Assembly: GCA_963720885.1 (NCBI GenBank)
Contig: CAVRGW010000005.1
Location: 868,001 to 932,000, forward strand
From: DATLLN01 sp963720885
GTDB lineage: Bacteria; Actinomycetota; Thermoleophilia; Gaiellales; JAICJC01
Length of the DNA: 64,000 bases
Direction of reading: 5' to 3'
The translations under genes were made by a program, and so were the position numbers. Of this stretch, positions 38,369-47,808 are shown piece by piece. Within the stretch, counting starts at the first letter, position 1. Every line of letters starts with the position of its first letter. Under the pieces are notes generated by a model. The model saw only the letters and a program-made list of their open reading frames with translations, was not told where the DNA came from and searched no databases.

Positions 38369-40063
38369 ATGGCCCGCCGCCGACCATCCGATTACCGGCC
38401 GCCCGTGCGGGTCGGCGAGTTCGTCCAGGCCCCCGAGGCCGAGGAGGACGAGCGGATCGACGTCGGCGTCTGCTTCGTCGGCGGCGGCCCCGCCGGCCTG
38501 GCCGGCGCGCTGCGGCTGGCACAGCTGCTGGAGGCCGACCCGGCGACCGCCGAGAAGCTGGGCGACACGCCGATCGCCGTGCTCGACAAGGGCCGCGTCG
38601 TCGGCGCGCACCTGCTGTCCGGCGCAGTGGTCAACCCGTCCGCGCTGCGCGACCTGTTGCCGGGCGAGGAGATCGGGTCGCTCCCCGGCTGCTACGGCGA
38701 GGTGCGCAAGGAGTCCGTCTACATCATGCGCAAGGGTTGGGAGGTGCGGATCCCCACGCCGCCGCCCTTCCACAACAAGGGCAACTTCGTCTTCTCGCTG
38801 AGCCAGCTGGGCCGCCACCTCGCGGAGCGGGCCGAGGAGATGGGCGTGATGGTGCTGCCCGAGACCGACGCGCAGAAGCTGCTGGTGCGCGGCCAGTCGG
38901 TGGTCGGCGTGCGCACCGGCGACAAGGGCCTCGACCGCGACGGCCAGCCGCTCGGCTCGTTCGAGCCCGGCGTCGAGGTGCACGCGCAGACGACGGTGCT
39001 GTCCGAGGGCACCCAGGGCCACCTGGCCGGCGCGCTGTTCGAGCGGTTCCGGGTGCACGGCGACATGCCGCAGGTGTGGAGCCTCGGCGTCAAGGAGGTC
39101 TGGCGCGTCGACCATCCGCTCGACCGCGTCGTCCACACGCTGGGCTGGCCGTTCCGGCTGGGCGGCAAGTGGAAGGAGCTGGGCGGCAGCTTCATCTATC
39201 CGATGGGCGAGGACATGCTGACCATCGGCCTGGTCTGCGGCCTGGACACGCTCGACGCATCGCTGTCCGTCCACGACTCGCTGCAGCTGTTCAAGACGCA
39301 CCCGCTGATCCGGCGGATGCTGGAGGGTGGCGAGCGAATCGGCTGGGGCGCGAAGACCATCCCCGAGGGCGGATTCCTCTCCATCCCCCACCGCCTGAGC
39401 GTGCCCGGCGCGATCGTCACGGGCGATAGCGCCGGCTTCGTCAACGTGCCGAAGCTGAAGGGCATCCACTACGCGATGCGCTCGGGGATGCTGGCGGCGG
39501 AGACGATCTACGAGGCGCTCAAGGGCGGCGCCGAGCTGAACACCGCCGCGCTCACCGGCTACGACGAGCGGGTGCGCCGCAGCCACATCTGGAGCGACCT
39601 GCGGAAGGTGCGCAATATGCGCCAGGCGCTCGGCAAGGGGATGTTCGTCGGGGCGCCGATCGGCGGGATCATGGACATCACGCGGGGTGCCCTGCCCGGC
39701 GGCTCGTGGAAGTTCCACCGCGACGCCGAGGAGCCCGTGGAGCCGGGCACCCGCGAGTACCCGGCCCCCGACGGCGCGCTGACCTTCGACAAGCTGTCCA
39801 GCGTCTTCCTATCAGGCAACAGAAGCCGGGACGACCAGCCGAACCACATCCGCGTCGCCGAGTCGGTGCCGCGCGAGGTCGCCGAGGCGTGGGTCGCGAT
39901 GTGCCCGGCCGCGGTCTACGAGATCGACGGCGACGACGGTGGGCCGGCGGTGCGGCTCAAGCTCAGCCCGTCGAACTGCGTGCAGTGCGGCGCCATCACG
40001 GCGCGCGGCGGTCGGCTGACTCCGCCCGAGGGCGGCAGCGGCCCCGAGTACACGCTGACCTAG
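38369..40063 (+). CDS. Electron transfer flavoprotein-ubiquinone oxidoreductase
   Basis: 564-residue inner-membrane flavoprotein that passes electrons from ETF to quinone. FAD motif CFVGGGPAGLAGALRLAQL near residue 35; HLLSGAVVNPSALRDL, AIVTGDSAGFVNVPKLKGIHYAMRSGMLAAE near 350 match the family. The C-terminal ferredoxin-like module has C-P-A-A-V-Y and later N-C-V-Q-C, but the expected fourth cluster cysteine is isoleucine (C-G-A-I). ATG start 38369, divergent from rpmE across 85 nt. The etfBA genes lie close by on the other strand, so the electron path from acyl-CoA dehydrogenases is covered here. Confidence 0.92.
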   Translation: MARRRPSDYRPPVRVGEFVQAPEAEEDERIDVGVCFVGGGPAGLAGALRLAQLLEADPATAEKLGDTPIAVLDKGRVVGAHLLSGAVVNPSALRDLLPGEEIGSLPGCYGEVRKESVYIMRKGWEVRIPTPPPFHNKGNFVFSLSQLGRHLAERAEEMGVMVLPETDAQKLLVRGQSVVGVRTGDKGLDRDGQPLGSFEPGVEVHAQTTVLSEGTQGHLAGALFERFRVHGDMPQVWSLGVKEVWRVDHPLDRVVHTLGWPFRLGGKWKELGGSFIYPMGEDMLTIGLVCGLDTLDASLSVHDSLQLFKTHPLIRRMLEGGERIGWGAKTIPEGGFLSIPHRLSVPGAIVTGDSAGFVNVPKLKGIHYAMRSGMLAAETIYEALKGGAELNTAALTGYDERVRRSHIWSDLRKVRNMRQALGKGMFVGAPIGGIMDITRGALPGGSWKFHRDAEEPVEPGTREYPAPDGALTFDKLSSVFLSGNRSRDDQPNHIRVAESVPREVAEAWVAMCPAAVYEIDGDDGGPAVRLKLSPSNCVQCGAITARGGRLTPPEGGSGPEYTLT

Positions 40064-40065
40064 GG

Positions 40066-40488
40066 TTACGCCTCGACGCGCTCGAGATCGACGACGACGT
40101 GCGTGATCGGCACGTCGGTCTCCGCCCGCGCGCGCTCGACGACGCCCTTCTCCATCCAGTTCGACCGGCCGGGCGGGTGCGTCGAGATGACGATCTCGTC
40201 CGCGTCGAACTCGAACAGCGCGTCGCCCATCGCCCGCACCGGGTCGGTGTCGCCAACCGCCCCGCGGGCGTGGATGCCGACCTCGTCGAGGTGCTTGAGC
40301 GACTCGTGCAGCCGCCCCTCGGCGGCCTCGCGCGCCTTGTCCACGTCGGCGAACAGGTGGCGCAGCCGGGAGTTCAGGGCCGGTGCCACGACCAGCACCT
40401 CCCCGCCTGCCGCGCGCTCCTTGACGGCGTCCATCAGCTCACGCCCGGCGAGGGTCTCGTTCGCGATGACCAGCACCTTGCGGCTCAT
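40066..40488 (-). CDS. Universal-stress-like alpha/beta protein
   Basis: 140 residues: KVLVIANETLAGRELMDAV at the start, a helical segment LKHLDEVGIHARGAVGDTDPVRAMGDALFEFDADEIVISTHPPGRSNWMEKG near the end, then DVPITHVVVDL. The overall alpha/beta pattern and the nucleotide-binding-like S-T-H-P-P-G-R-S-N-W place it near UspA, though the usual G-2x-G-9x-G-S/T loop is replaced. ATG start 40488. It converges on the quinone oxidoreductase with a 2-nt gap. Role unknown. Confidence 0.7.
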   Translation of the reverse strand: MSRKVLVIANETLAGRELMDAVKERAAGGEVLVVAPALNSRLRHLFADVDKAREAAEGRLHESLKHLDEVGIHARGAVGDTDPVRAMGDALFEFDADEIVISTHPPGRSNWMEKGVVERARAETDVPITHVVVDLERVEA

Positions 40489-40510
40489 AGGTGGAGAGCC
40501 TAGCGCCTTG

Positions 40511-40570
40511 GTGCGACTGGGGTCAGGAACCTCTGGCATTGGTGCCAGAGGTTCCTGACCCCGATGGCAC
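40511..40570. repeat. REP-like hairpin (copy A3), GGGGTCAGGAACC family
   Basis: 60-nt palindrome between the etfA stop and the stress-protein gene. The inner 20 bp (GGGGTCAGGAACCTCTGGCA and complement) pair perfectly around a TTGG loop; the outer eight positions carry three mismatches. It shares GGGGTCAGGAACC with the two hairpins flanking the RAYT 28 kb away, but has its own inner stem. Confidence 0.9.
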
Positions 40571-40574
40571 ATCC

Positions 40575-41525
40575 CTACTTGGCCAGCGCCTCGGTCAGCT
40601 TCGGCACGACGGTCAGCGCGTCGCCGATCACCGACAGGTCGGCGAACTCGTGGATCGGCGCGTTCGCGTCCTTGTTGATCGCGATGATCGTGCCCGAGTT
40701 GGCCATTCCCACCTTGTGCTGGATCGCGCCCGAGATGCCGCACGCCAGGTACAGCTTCGGCGAGACGGTCTTGCCGGTCTGGCCGACCTGCATCGAATAC
40801 GGCACCCAGCCGGCGTCGACCACGGCGCGCGTCGCGGCCACCTCGCCGCCCAGCGCCTTCGCCAGCGCCTCGACCAGCGGGATGTTCTCGGGGCCGCCGA
40901 GGCCGCGGCCGAACGCGACCAGCACGTCCGCCTCGGTGATGTCGACGCCGGTCGCCTCCGGCTGCTCGCGGCCGGCCATCGTCGCCTTCGTCGACCACTC
41001 CTGGATCGTCGGCGACACGCGCTCGACCGCGGCGTCGCCGCCGCCGGTGCCCTCCGAGGCGAACGCGTTCGCCCGGCCCAGCACCACGGCCGGCCCATCC
41101 GTGAAGGTCGACTCGACCATCACCGTGTCGCCCAGCGCCGGCCGCGTGGCGACCACGCCGCCGTCGGCCAGCTCGATCTCCGTGGTCTCGCAGTGGATCC
41201 CGGCGCCCAGACGGGCAGCCAGCCCGGCGGCGACGTCCGCCGAGACGACGCCCGCGCCGAACAGCACCGCCGTCGCATCGCGGGCCAGCGGCTCCATAGC
41301 GTCGACGATCGGCTGCGACAGCCCGCCTGCGAGCGCCCCATCGTCGGCGACGACGACCTTCGACGCGCCGTGCGCGCCCAGTCCGGCGGCCCAGGAGTCG
41401 TCAACGCCCGAACCTGCCACGAACGCCGTTGCCTCGCCCAGCGATGCCGCCTTGGCGAGCATCCCCAGGCTGTTCGGCGCGAACTCGCCCTCGTCGTGGT
41501 GCACGAACACCAGCAGACCGGCCAC
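40575..41525 (-). CDS. etfA: Electron transfer flavoprotein alpha subunit
   Basis: 316 residues. The C-terminal FAD-binding domain is well preserved: FGRGLGGPENIPLVEALAKALGGEVAATRAVVDAGW, QVGQTGKTVSPKLYLACGISGAIQHKVGM and INKDANAPIHEFADLSVIGD. With the beta subunit it accepts electrons from acyl-CoA dehydrogenases. GTG start at 41525 directly abuts the etfB stop. A REP hairpin follows its stop. Confidence 0.95.
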   Translation of the reverse strand: MAGLLVFVHHDEGEFAPNSLGMLAKAASLGEATAFVAGSGVDDSWAAGLGAHGASKVVVADDGALAGGLSQPIVDAMEPLARDATAVLFGAGVVSADVAAGLAARLGAGIHCETTEIELADGGVVATRPALGDTVMVESTFTDGPAVVLGRANAFASEGTGGGDAAVERVSPTIQEWSTKATMAGREQPEATGVDITEADVLVAFGRGLGGPENIPLVEALAKALGGEVAATRAVVDAGWVPYSMQVGQTGKTVSPKLYLACGISGAIQHKVGMANSGTIIAINKDANAPIHEFADLSVIGDALTVVPKLTEALAK

Positions 41526-42311
41526 CTAGACCACCCCCTTCTCGGCCAGGAAGGCCACGATCTCCGCGACCGAGTCACCGCCCTGGTCCTCGATCCGGCG
41601 ACCCGACTCCTTCTGCGGCGGCGGCGTGACGGACTTGACGACGCTGCGCGCGCCCGCCTCGCCGACCCGCGAGGTGTCGAGGCCGGCGTCGGCGGCTGAC
41701 AGCTTCTCGGTCGGCTTCTTCTTGGCGCCCATGATCGCCTTGATGTTGGGCAACCGGGCTTCGTTGATCGCGTCGGAGACCGAGATCACCGCCGGCAGCG
41801 GCGCATCGATCACGTCGTAGCCGTGCTCCGTCTGGCGCTTCGCGCGGACGCCGCCGCCCTCCAGCGAGAGCTCGGCGACCTGCGTGATCAGCGGCCGCTT
41901 CAGGTGGTCGGCGACGGCCGCGGCCATCACGTAGCAGTCGGCATCCGCGGCCTGCTGGCCGAGGATCACGAGGTCGGCGTTCTGCTTCTCCAGCACCGTG
42001 GCCAGCGCGTACGCCGTCCCCGAGATGTCGGAGCCGGCCAGCGCCGGGTCGGTGACCAGCACCGCCCGGTCGGCCCCCAGCGCCAGCGCCTTCTGCAGCG
42101 GGCGCTGGGCCGACTCCGGCCCCATGCACACCGCCACGATCTCGCCGACGTCCTGCCCGCCCTCGCGGATGCGGATCGCCTCCTCGAGCCCGTGCAGGTC
42201 GAACGGGTTGAGCTCGCTGTCGCCGGAGCGGTCGAGCCTGTGGGTGGACGCGTCGAGCCGCTTCGCGCTGGTCGCGCTCGGCACCTCCTTGACGCACACT
42301 GCGATGTTCAC
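41526..42311 (-). CDS. etfB: Electron transfer flavoprotein beta subunit
   Basis: 261 residues with NIAVCVKEVPSATSAKRLD at the start, LNPFDLHGLEEAIRIRE and the AMP-binding ILGQQAADADCYVMAAAVADHL region near residue 120. Heterodimer partner of EtfA. GTG start at 42311; 29 nt separate it from the enoyl-CoA hydratase stop, so the two are probably on one transcript. Confidence 0.95.
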   Translation of the reverse strand: MNIAVCVKEVPSATSAKRLDASTHRLDRSGDSELNPFDLHGLEEAIRIREGGQDVGEIVAVCMGPESAQRPLQKALALGADRAVLVTDPALAGSDISGTAYALATVLEKQNADLVILGQQAADADCYVMAAAVADHLKRPLITQVAELSLEGGGVRAKRQTEHGYDVIDAPLPAVISVSDAINEARLPNIKAIMGAKKKPTEKLSAADAGLDTSRVGEAGARSVVKSVTPPPQKESGRRIEDQGGDSVAEIVAFLAEKGVV

Positions 42312-42340
42312 CTAGCTACCCCTCCGTGACGTGTCGTGGA

Positions 42341-43117
42341 CTACTTGCCGACGAACGTCGGCTTGCGCTTCTCGACGAACGCCCGGAGGCCCTCCTTGGC
42401 GTCGTCCGTCGAGAACATGAGCGAGTACAGGTCGGCCTCGTGGACGAGGTTGCCGCCGATGTCGCCGTGCAGAGCCCGGTTCGTGGATTCCTTGGCGTAG
42501 TACAGCGCGACCGGGCTCTTGGTCGCCATCTGCTGGGCCAGCTCCATCGTCCGCGGCATCAGCTCCTCCAGCGGGTACACGTGCTGGACGAGGCCGCGCT
42601 CGAACGCCTCGTCGGAATCCACCATCCGGCCGCTCAGGATCAGCTCCTTGGCGTAGCCGATGTTGGTCGCGCGGGCGAGCCGCTGCGTGCCGCCCCAGCC
42701 GGGGATGATCCCCAGGTTGATCTCGGGCTGGCCGAACTGCGCGTTCTCCGAGCAGAGGCGGATGTCGCAGGCCAGCGCCAGCTCGCAGCCGCCGCCGAGG
42801 GCGTAGCCGTTGACCGCGGCGATCGTCGGCTTGCGCATCACCTCGAGCATGTGCGCGATCTCCTGCCCGAGCTCGGAGTAGGCGCGCGCCTCGAGCGGCG
42901 TCTTGCCGTCCATCTCCTTGATGTCTGCGCCCGCGATGAACGAGCGATCGCCGGCACCGGTCAGCACGATCACGCCGCACTGATCGTCGGCGCCGAGATC
43001 CTTGAGCGTCGCCAGCAGCTCCTCGAGGAGCGCCGTGTTCATCGCGTTCAGCACCTCGGGCCGGTTGACCATGACCGTGTGCACGCGGCCGTCGGCGGTG
43101 ATCCGCAGGCCGGGCAT
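42341..43117 (-). CDS. Enoyl-CoA hydratase/isomerase family protein
   Basis: 258-residue crotonase. The oxyanion-hole motifs AGADIKEMDGK (near 63) and NGYALGGGCELALACDIR (near 103) and the acidic pair in FGQPEINLGIIPGWGGTQRLAR (near 128-150) indicate an active hydratase. It hydrates 2-enoyl-CoA in beta-oxidation. The ATG overlaps the stop of the mutase B12-subunit gene by one base, so it is co-translated with methylmalonyl-CoA mutase. Confidence 0.9.
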   Translation of the reverse strand: MPGLRITADGRVHTVMVNRPEVLNAMNTALLEELLATLKDLGADDQCGVIVLTGAGDRSFIAGADIKEMDGKTPLEARAYSELGQEIAHMLEVMRKPTIAAVNGYALGGGCELALACDIRLCSENAQFGQPEINLGIIPGWGGTQRLARATNIGYAKELILSGRMVDSDEAFERGLVQHVYPLEELMPRTMELAQQMATKSPVALYYAKESTNRALHGDIGGNLVHEADLYSLMFSTDDAKEGLRAFVEKRKPTFVGK

Positions 43118-43515
43118 CAGGCGGCGTCCAGCTTCGAGCGCAGGAAGTCCACGATCTGCGCGGTGGGCGCGCCCGGGGTGTACACCTCGGCGACGCCCTG
43201 CGCCTTCAGCTCGACGATGTCGTCGGTGGGGATGGTGCCTCCCACGACGACGAGCACGTCGTCCGCGCCGTTCTCCTTCAGCAGGTCGAGGATCCGCGGC
43301 ACCAGCGTCATGTGCGCGCCGGACAGGATCGAGATGCCGACCGCGTCGGCGTCCTCCTGGATCACGGTCTCGACGATCTGCTCGGGTGTCTGGTGGAGTC
43401 CCGTGTAGATGACCTCCATGCCGGCGTCGCGGAGCGTGCGCGCGATGATCTTGGCGCCGCGATCGTGCCCGTCGAGGCCAGGCTTGGCCACCACCACTCG
43501 AATCCTGCGGCTCAT
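43117..43515 (-). CDS. Methylmalonyl-CoA mutase small (B12-binding) subunit
   Basis: 132 residues, a stand-alone cobalamin domain. The base-off B12 motif D-x-H-x-x-G is GLDGHDRGAKII near residue 15, followed by VGISILSGAH and VVGGTIP. It supplies the coenzyme B12 half of the mutase whose catalytic chain is encoded at 44046-45647. ATG start 43515; earlier in-frame sequence is only the 12-bp repeat. The separated two-chain form is common in archaea and some actinobacteria. Confidence 0.93.
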   Translation of the reverse strand: MSRRIRVVVAKPGLDGHDRGAKIIARTLRDAGMEVIYTGLHQTPEQIVETVIQEDADAVGISILSGAHMTLVPRILDLLKENGADDVLVVVGGTIPTDDIVELKAQGVAEVYTPGAPTAQIVDFLRSKLDAA

Positions 43516-43576
43516 CTGAGGGGCGAGTGTACCGATCGGCCGATCCCGGGGGCGCCAGCAGCCAGGCGACGCGGGC

Positions 43577-43636
43577 GTGCCGGGCACGGTGCCGGGCGCG
43601 GTGCCGGGCACGGTGCCGGGCACAGTGCCAGGGCCA
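43577..43636. repeat. 12-bp tandem repeat upstream of mutase small subunit
   Basis: Five in-phase units of a 12-mer, consensus GTGCCGGGCACG, at 43577, 43589, 43601, 43613 and 43625; the last is degenerate. Each unit is itself nearly palindromic (GTGCC-GGCAC). The array lies in the 198-nt gap between the cupin gene and the mutase small-subunit gene, about 60 nt before the start codon, where it could influence expression or mRNA structure. Confidence 0.88.
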
Positions 43637-43713
43637 ACGCCGAGCGTGCGCGAATCGGCGCACATCTGCGCGGGAACGGGCCGAATCGTGACAGCGGGCG
43701 ACGCCGGGTTGTG

Positions 43714-44035
43714 CTACGCGGACTCGGGCGGCGCGAAGACCACCAGGATCTGCAGCTGCTCGGTGATCGAGTGGAACCGGTGCTCGACGCCGCGGCCGAC
43801 GAACACGACCGACCCCGGGCCGACATCCTGGTTCTCGCCCGTCCACCATGATCACGCCGCGGCCGGCAACGACCACGTACGCCTCGTCCTCCTCGTGGGG
43901 CGTCTGTGGATCCTCGGCGCCGGCGTCCAGCGTGTAGAGGCCGAGGCTCATCGAGTCGCGGCGCAGGAACTCGAAGTAGAGGCCGCCCGAGGCGGCCCGC
44001 TCGGCCTCCAGCTGAGAGGTCTCGAAGGCGTCCAT
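43714..44035 (-). CDS. Small cupin-domain protein (one frame break)
   Basis: About 106 residues after repair. The N-terminal frame gives LGLYTLDAGAEDPQTPHEEDEAYVVVAGRGVIMVDG, cupin motif 1 with its metal-binding His and Glu; the second frame continues VGPGSVVFVGRGVEHRFHSITEQLQILVVF, cupin motif 2. One extra base in CCC at 43838-43840 explains the shift. Ligand unknown. It sits between the two methylmalonyl-CoA mutase genes on the same strand. Confidence 0.78.
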
Positions 44036-44045
44036 CCGCGCAATC

Positions 44046-45647
<1,602 letters not shown>

Positions 45648-46232
45648 CTACTGCTCCTCGGCGAGCGACGCGCCGGGCTCCCACAGGATGTCGGCGCGAC
45701 CGTCGTCGTTGTGCACCCGGGCGAGAATGAACAGCAGGTCGGAGAGTCGGTTGAGATAGGCGATGGCGTGCTCGTTGACCGGCTCCTCGGCGGCCAGTCG
45801 CACGGCCAGCCGCTCCGCCCGGCGGCACGTCGTCCGGGCCTGATGCAGCGCCGCCGCCTGCGGCGTCCCACCCGACAACACAAAGCTGGTGAGCGGCGCG
45901 AGGCGCGGCGACCACTCGTCGCACGCACGCTCGAGAGCCTCGACATGGCGTTGATCGATGCGCAGTCGCTCGCGTTGCCGGCCGCGCGTCGAGTCGACCG
46001 GCACGGCCAGGTCGGCGCCGACGTCGAAGAGGTCGTTCATCACACGCCGCAGCAGCTCCGTCGCCGCCGGTTCGAGACCGGTGGCCACCGCCACGCCGAC
46101 CGCGGCGCCCGTCTCGTCGACGGTGCCGTACGCCCAGATCCGGGCGTCGTCCTTGGAGACACGACGGCCGTCGCCGAGCGACGTCTCGCCGCCGTCTCCG
46201 GCACGCGTGTAGATCCGGTCGAGCCGCACCAT
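45648..46232 (-). CDS. Cob(I)alamin adenosyltransferase, PduO type
   Basis: 194 residues. The ATP-binding N-terminus YTRAGDGGETSLGDGRRVSKDD and C-terminal YLNRLSDLLFILAR are signatures of the PduO family. It makes adenosylcobalamin, the cofactor of the mutase encoded next to it, and the direct junction (stop TAG next to the mutase GTG) supports co-expression. ATG start 46232. Confidence 0.93.
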   Translation of the reverse strand: MVRLDRIYTRAGDGGETSLGDGRRVSKDDARIWAYGTVDETGAAVGVAVATGLEPAATELLRRVMNDLFDVGADLAVPVDSTRGRQRERLRIDQRHVEALERACDEWSPRLAPLTSFVLSGGTPQAAALHQARTTCRRAERLAVRLAAEEPVNEHAIAYLNRLSDLLFILARVHNDDGRADILWEPGASLAEEQ

Positions 46233-46360
46233 CCGCGGGCAGCGTAGCGGTTCCACCAGGACGGATCCGGCCACGTAAAGAAATTGTAAGCAGCGGCGAT
46301 TACCGGTTTGATCAGGCGGCAACACCCCGCCCCACGCGTTCCCCAGGAGGACTTGCTCCG

Positions 46361-46789
46361 ATGTACGGACTTGCCGATCGGATCGCTCGCTCGGCGATCC
46401 ACCAGAATCACCCGACGCCGGTCGTCGAGCTGGCGCCGCGCGGCACGATCATGGTCGTCGACCGCGACCCGGCAATGCTCGCCATGGTGCGCAGCTCGCT
46501 CGAGGGCTCCTGTCACATCGTCGTCGCTCGCGACGCGGGTGAGGCGCTCAGCCAGATCGAGTGGGCCCGGCCCGAGGCCGTGCTCGCCGACGCCGGACTC
46601 GGTGCGGAGGAGCTCGACGTGCTGGCCCGCGGGCTGGCGACGCTGGGCTGCGACCACCTGCCGATCGTGACCATCGACCCGTCTCAGCCGGTCGGCCCGT
46701 CCGACTTGCGGCGGATCGCCGCCCGCGCGCTGGGCGTCACCAGCCGCGTCTGGCTGAACGGCGGCCTGCGCGAGCGCGTCGCCGCCTAG
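46361..46789 (+). CDS. Stand-alone receiver-like protein, degenerate
   Basis: 142 residues resembling a response-regulator receiver: acidic D34/D36 in MVVDRDP, candidate phosphoacceptor D77 in AVLADAGLG and a beta5-like PIVTIDPSQP. The conserved lysine is absent; the whole protein has no lysine. An N-terminal extension of about 28 residues precedes the domain. A strong AGGAGG precedes the ATG at 46361 by about ten bases. No kinase is adjacent. It probably works by protein contact rather than by canonical phosphorelay. Confidence 0.68.
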   Translation: MYGLADRIARSAIHQNHPTPVVELAPRGTIMVVDRDPAMLAMVRSSLEGSCHIVVARDAGEALSQIEWARPEAVLADAGLGAEELDVLARGLATLGCDHLPIVTIDPSQPVGPSDLRRIAARALGVTSRVWLNGGLRERVAA

Positions 46790-46810
46790 GCATTCAGGTA
46801 CCCCCACCGG

Positions 46811-46839
46811 CGTGCCAGGGGCGTCACGCCCCTGGCACG
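46811..46839. repeat. 14-bp-stem palindrome at a convergent gene junction
   Basis: CGTGCCAGGGGCGT and its exact complement surround one central C. It contains the stop codon of the LysR-type gene and lies 22 nt after the opposite gene ends, so it fits a two-way transcription stop. Without T-runs and with high similarity in style to the REP copies, it may equally be a member of another repeat family. Confidence 0.8.
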
Positions 46840-47741
46840 GCCACCGCCATGTACCCCGGCGCGGCGCGCAGCCGCTCGAGCAGCATCAGCACCGGCGGCG
46901 GAGGCTCCTCGCCCTTGCGCCACGCCAGGCAGAAGCCGAACTCCATCGCCGGCTTCGCCATCGGCAGCTCGCGCAGCACGCCCAGCTCGAGCTCCCGCTC
47001 GACGGCGATCGCCGGGACGATCGCCACGCCCAGGCCGACCTCGACGCAGCGCTTGACGGCCTCCAGGCTCGATGCCTCAAGCAGCCCGGCTGGCCGTACC
47101 TTCGCCCGCTCCAGCAGGCCGTCGATCTCGCGCCGGTTGACGGTGCCCGGGTCGCGCACGATCAGCGTCCGCTCCGCCAGGTCGGCCACCTCCAGGGGCC
47201 GGTCGGGCAGTGGTTCCGAGGCAGCGGCGAGCAGCACCGTACGGCCGCGGGCGTAGACGGTCGACTCCAGGTCGGCCGGCGCCGTGTGCTCCGTCAGCAG
47301 CACCGCGTCCGCCTCGCCGGAGCGCAGCGCCGACAGGATGCGGGCGACGTCCCCGACGATCACGCCGGCCTCAAGCCGCGGCAGCCGGTGCTTGAGATCG
47401 GCCAGCGCAGGCGGCAGCACGTAGGTGGCGAGCGCCTCGCCGGCGGCGACCCACAGCCGCGCCCGCTCGACCGACGCCGCGCGGTCGACCGCCGCCTCGG
47501 CCTCGGCGTCCAGCGCCAGGGCGCGCTCCGCGTGCGGCAGCAGCGCCCGACCCGCCGCCGTCAGCTCCACGCGGCGCGACCCGCGGACGAACAGCGGCGC
47601 CCCGACCCGCTTCTCCAGCGACCGCACGAGCTGGCTGGCCGTGGGCTGCGAGATGTCGAGGCGCTCCGCCGCGCGGGTGAAGCTGGCCTCGGCGGCGACC
47701 TCGACGAAGGCGCGCAGCTGGGCGGTCGGATACATAGCCAT
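46824..47741 (-). CDS. LysR-family transcriptional regulator
   Basis: 305 residues from the ATG at 47741 (M-A-M-Y-P); an ATG two codons later is equally possible. The N-terminal helix-turn-helix reads LRAFVEVAAEASFTRAAERLDISQPTASQLVRSLEKRVGAPLFVRGSRRVELTAAG. The effector-binding domain follows. It is divergent from the MFS gene 67 nt away, the usual layout for a LysR regulator and its target, so it probably controls that transporter in response to the transported compound or a relative. Confidence 0.9.
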   Translation of the reverse strand: MAMYPTAQLRAFVEVAAEASFTRAAERLDISQPTASQLVRSLEKRVGAPLFVRGSRRVELTAAGRALLPHAERALALDAEAEAAVDRAASVERARLWVAAGEALATYVLPPALADLKHRLPRLEAGVIVGDVARILSALRSGEADAVLLTEHTAPADLESTVYARGRTVLLAAASEPLPDRPLEVADLAERTLIVRDPGTVNRREIDGLLERAKVRPAGLLEASSLEAVKRCVEVGLGVAIVPAIAVERELELGVLRELPMAKPAMEFGFCLAWRKGEEPPPPVLMLLERLRAAPGYMAVAVPGA

Positions 47742-47808
47742 CTGGCAATGATCGTATCCCAACAACACGTTTTCGCAATCAGCGGCCGGCGGCTAGGCTG
47801 AGTGGCCG

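Noticed and set aside
43577..43636. Tandem 12-bp array as a CRISPR or coding repeat.
   Set aside because: Units are contiguous with no spacers, and the frame they would extend lies upstream of a conserved ATG start of the mutase B12 subunit.
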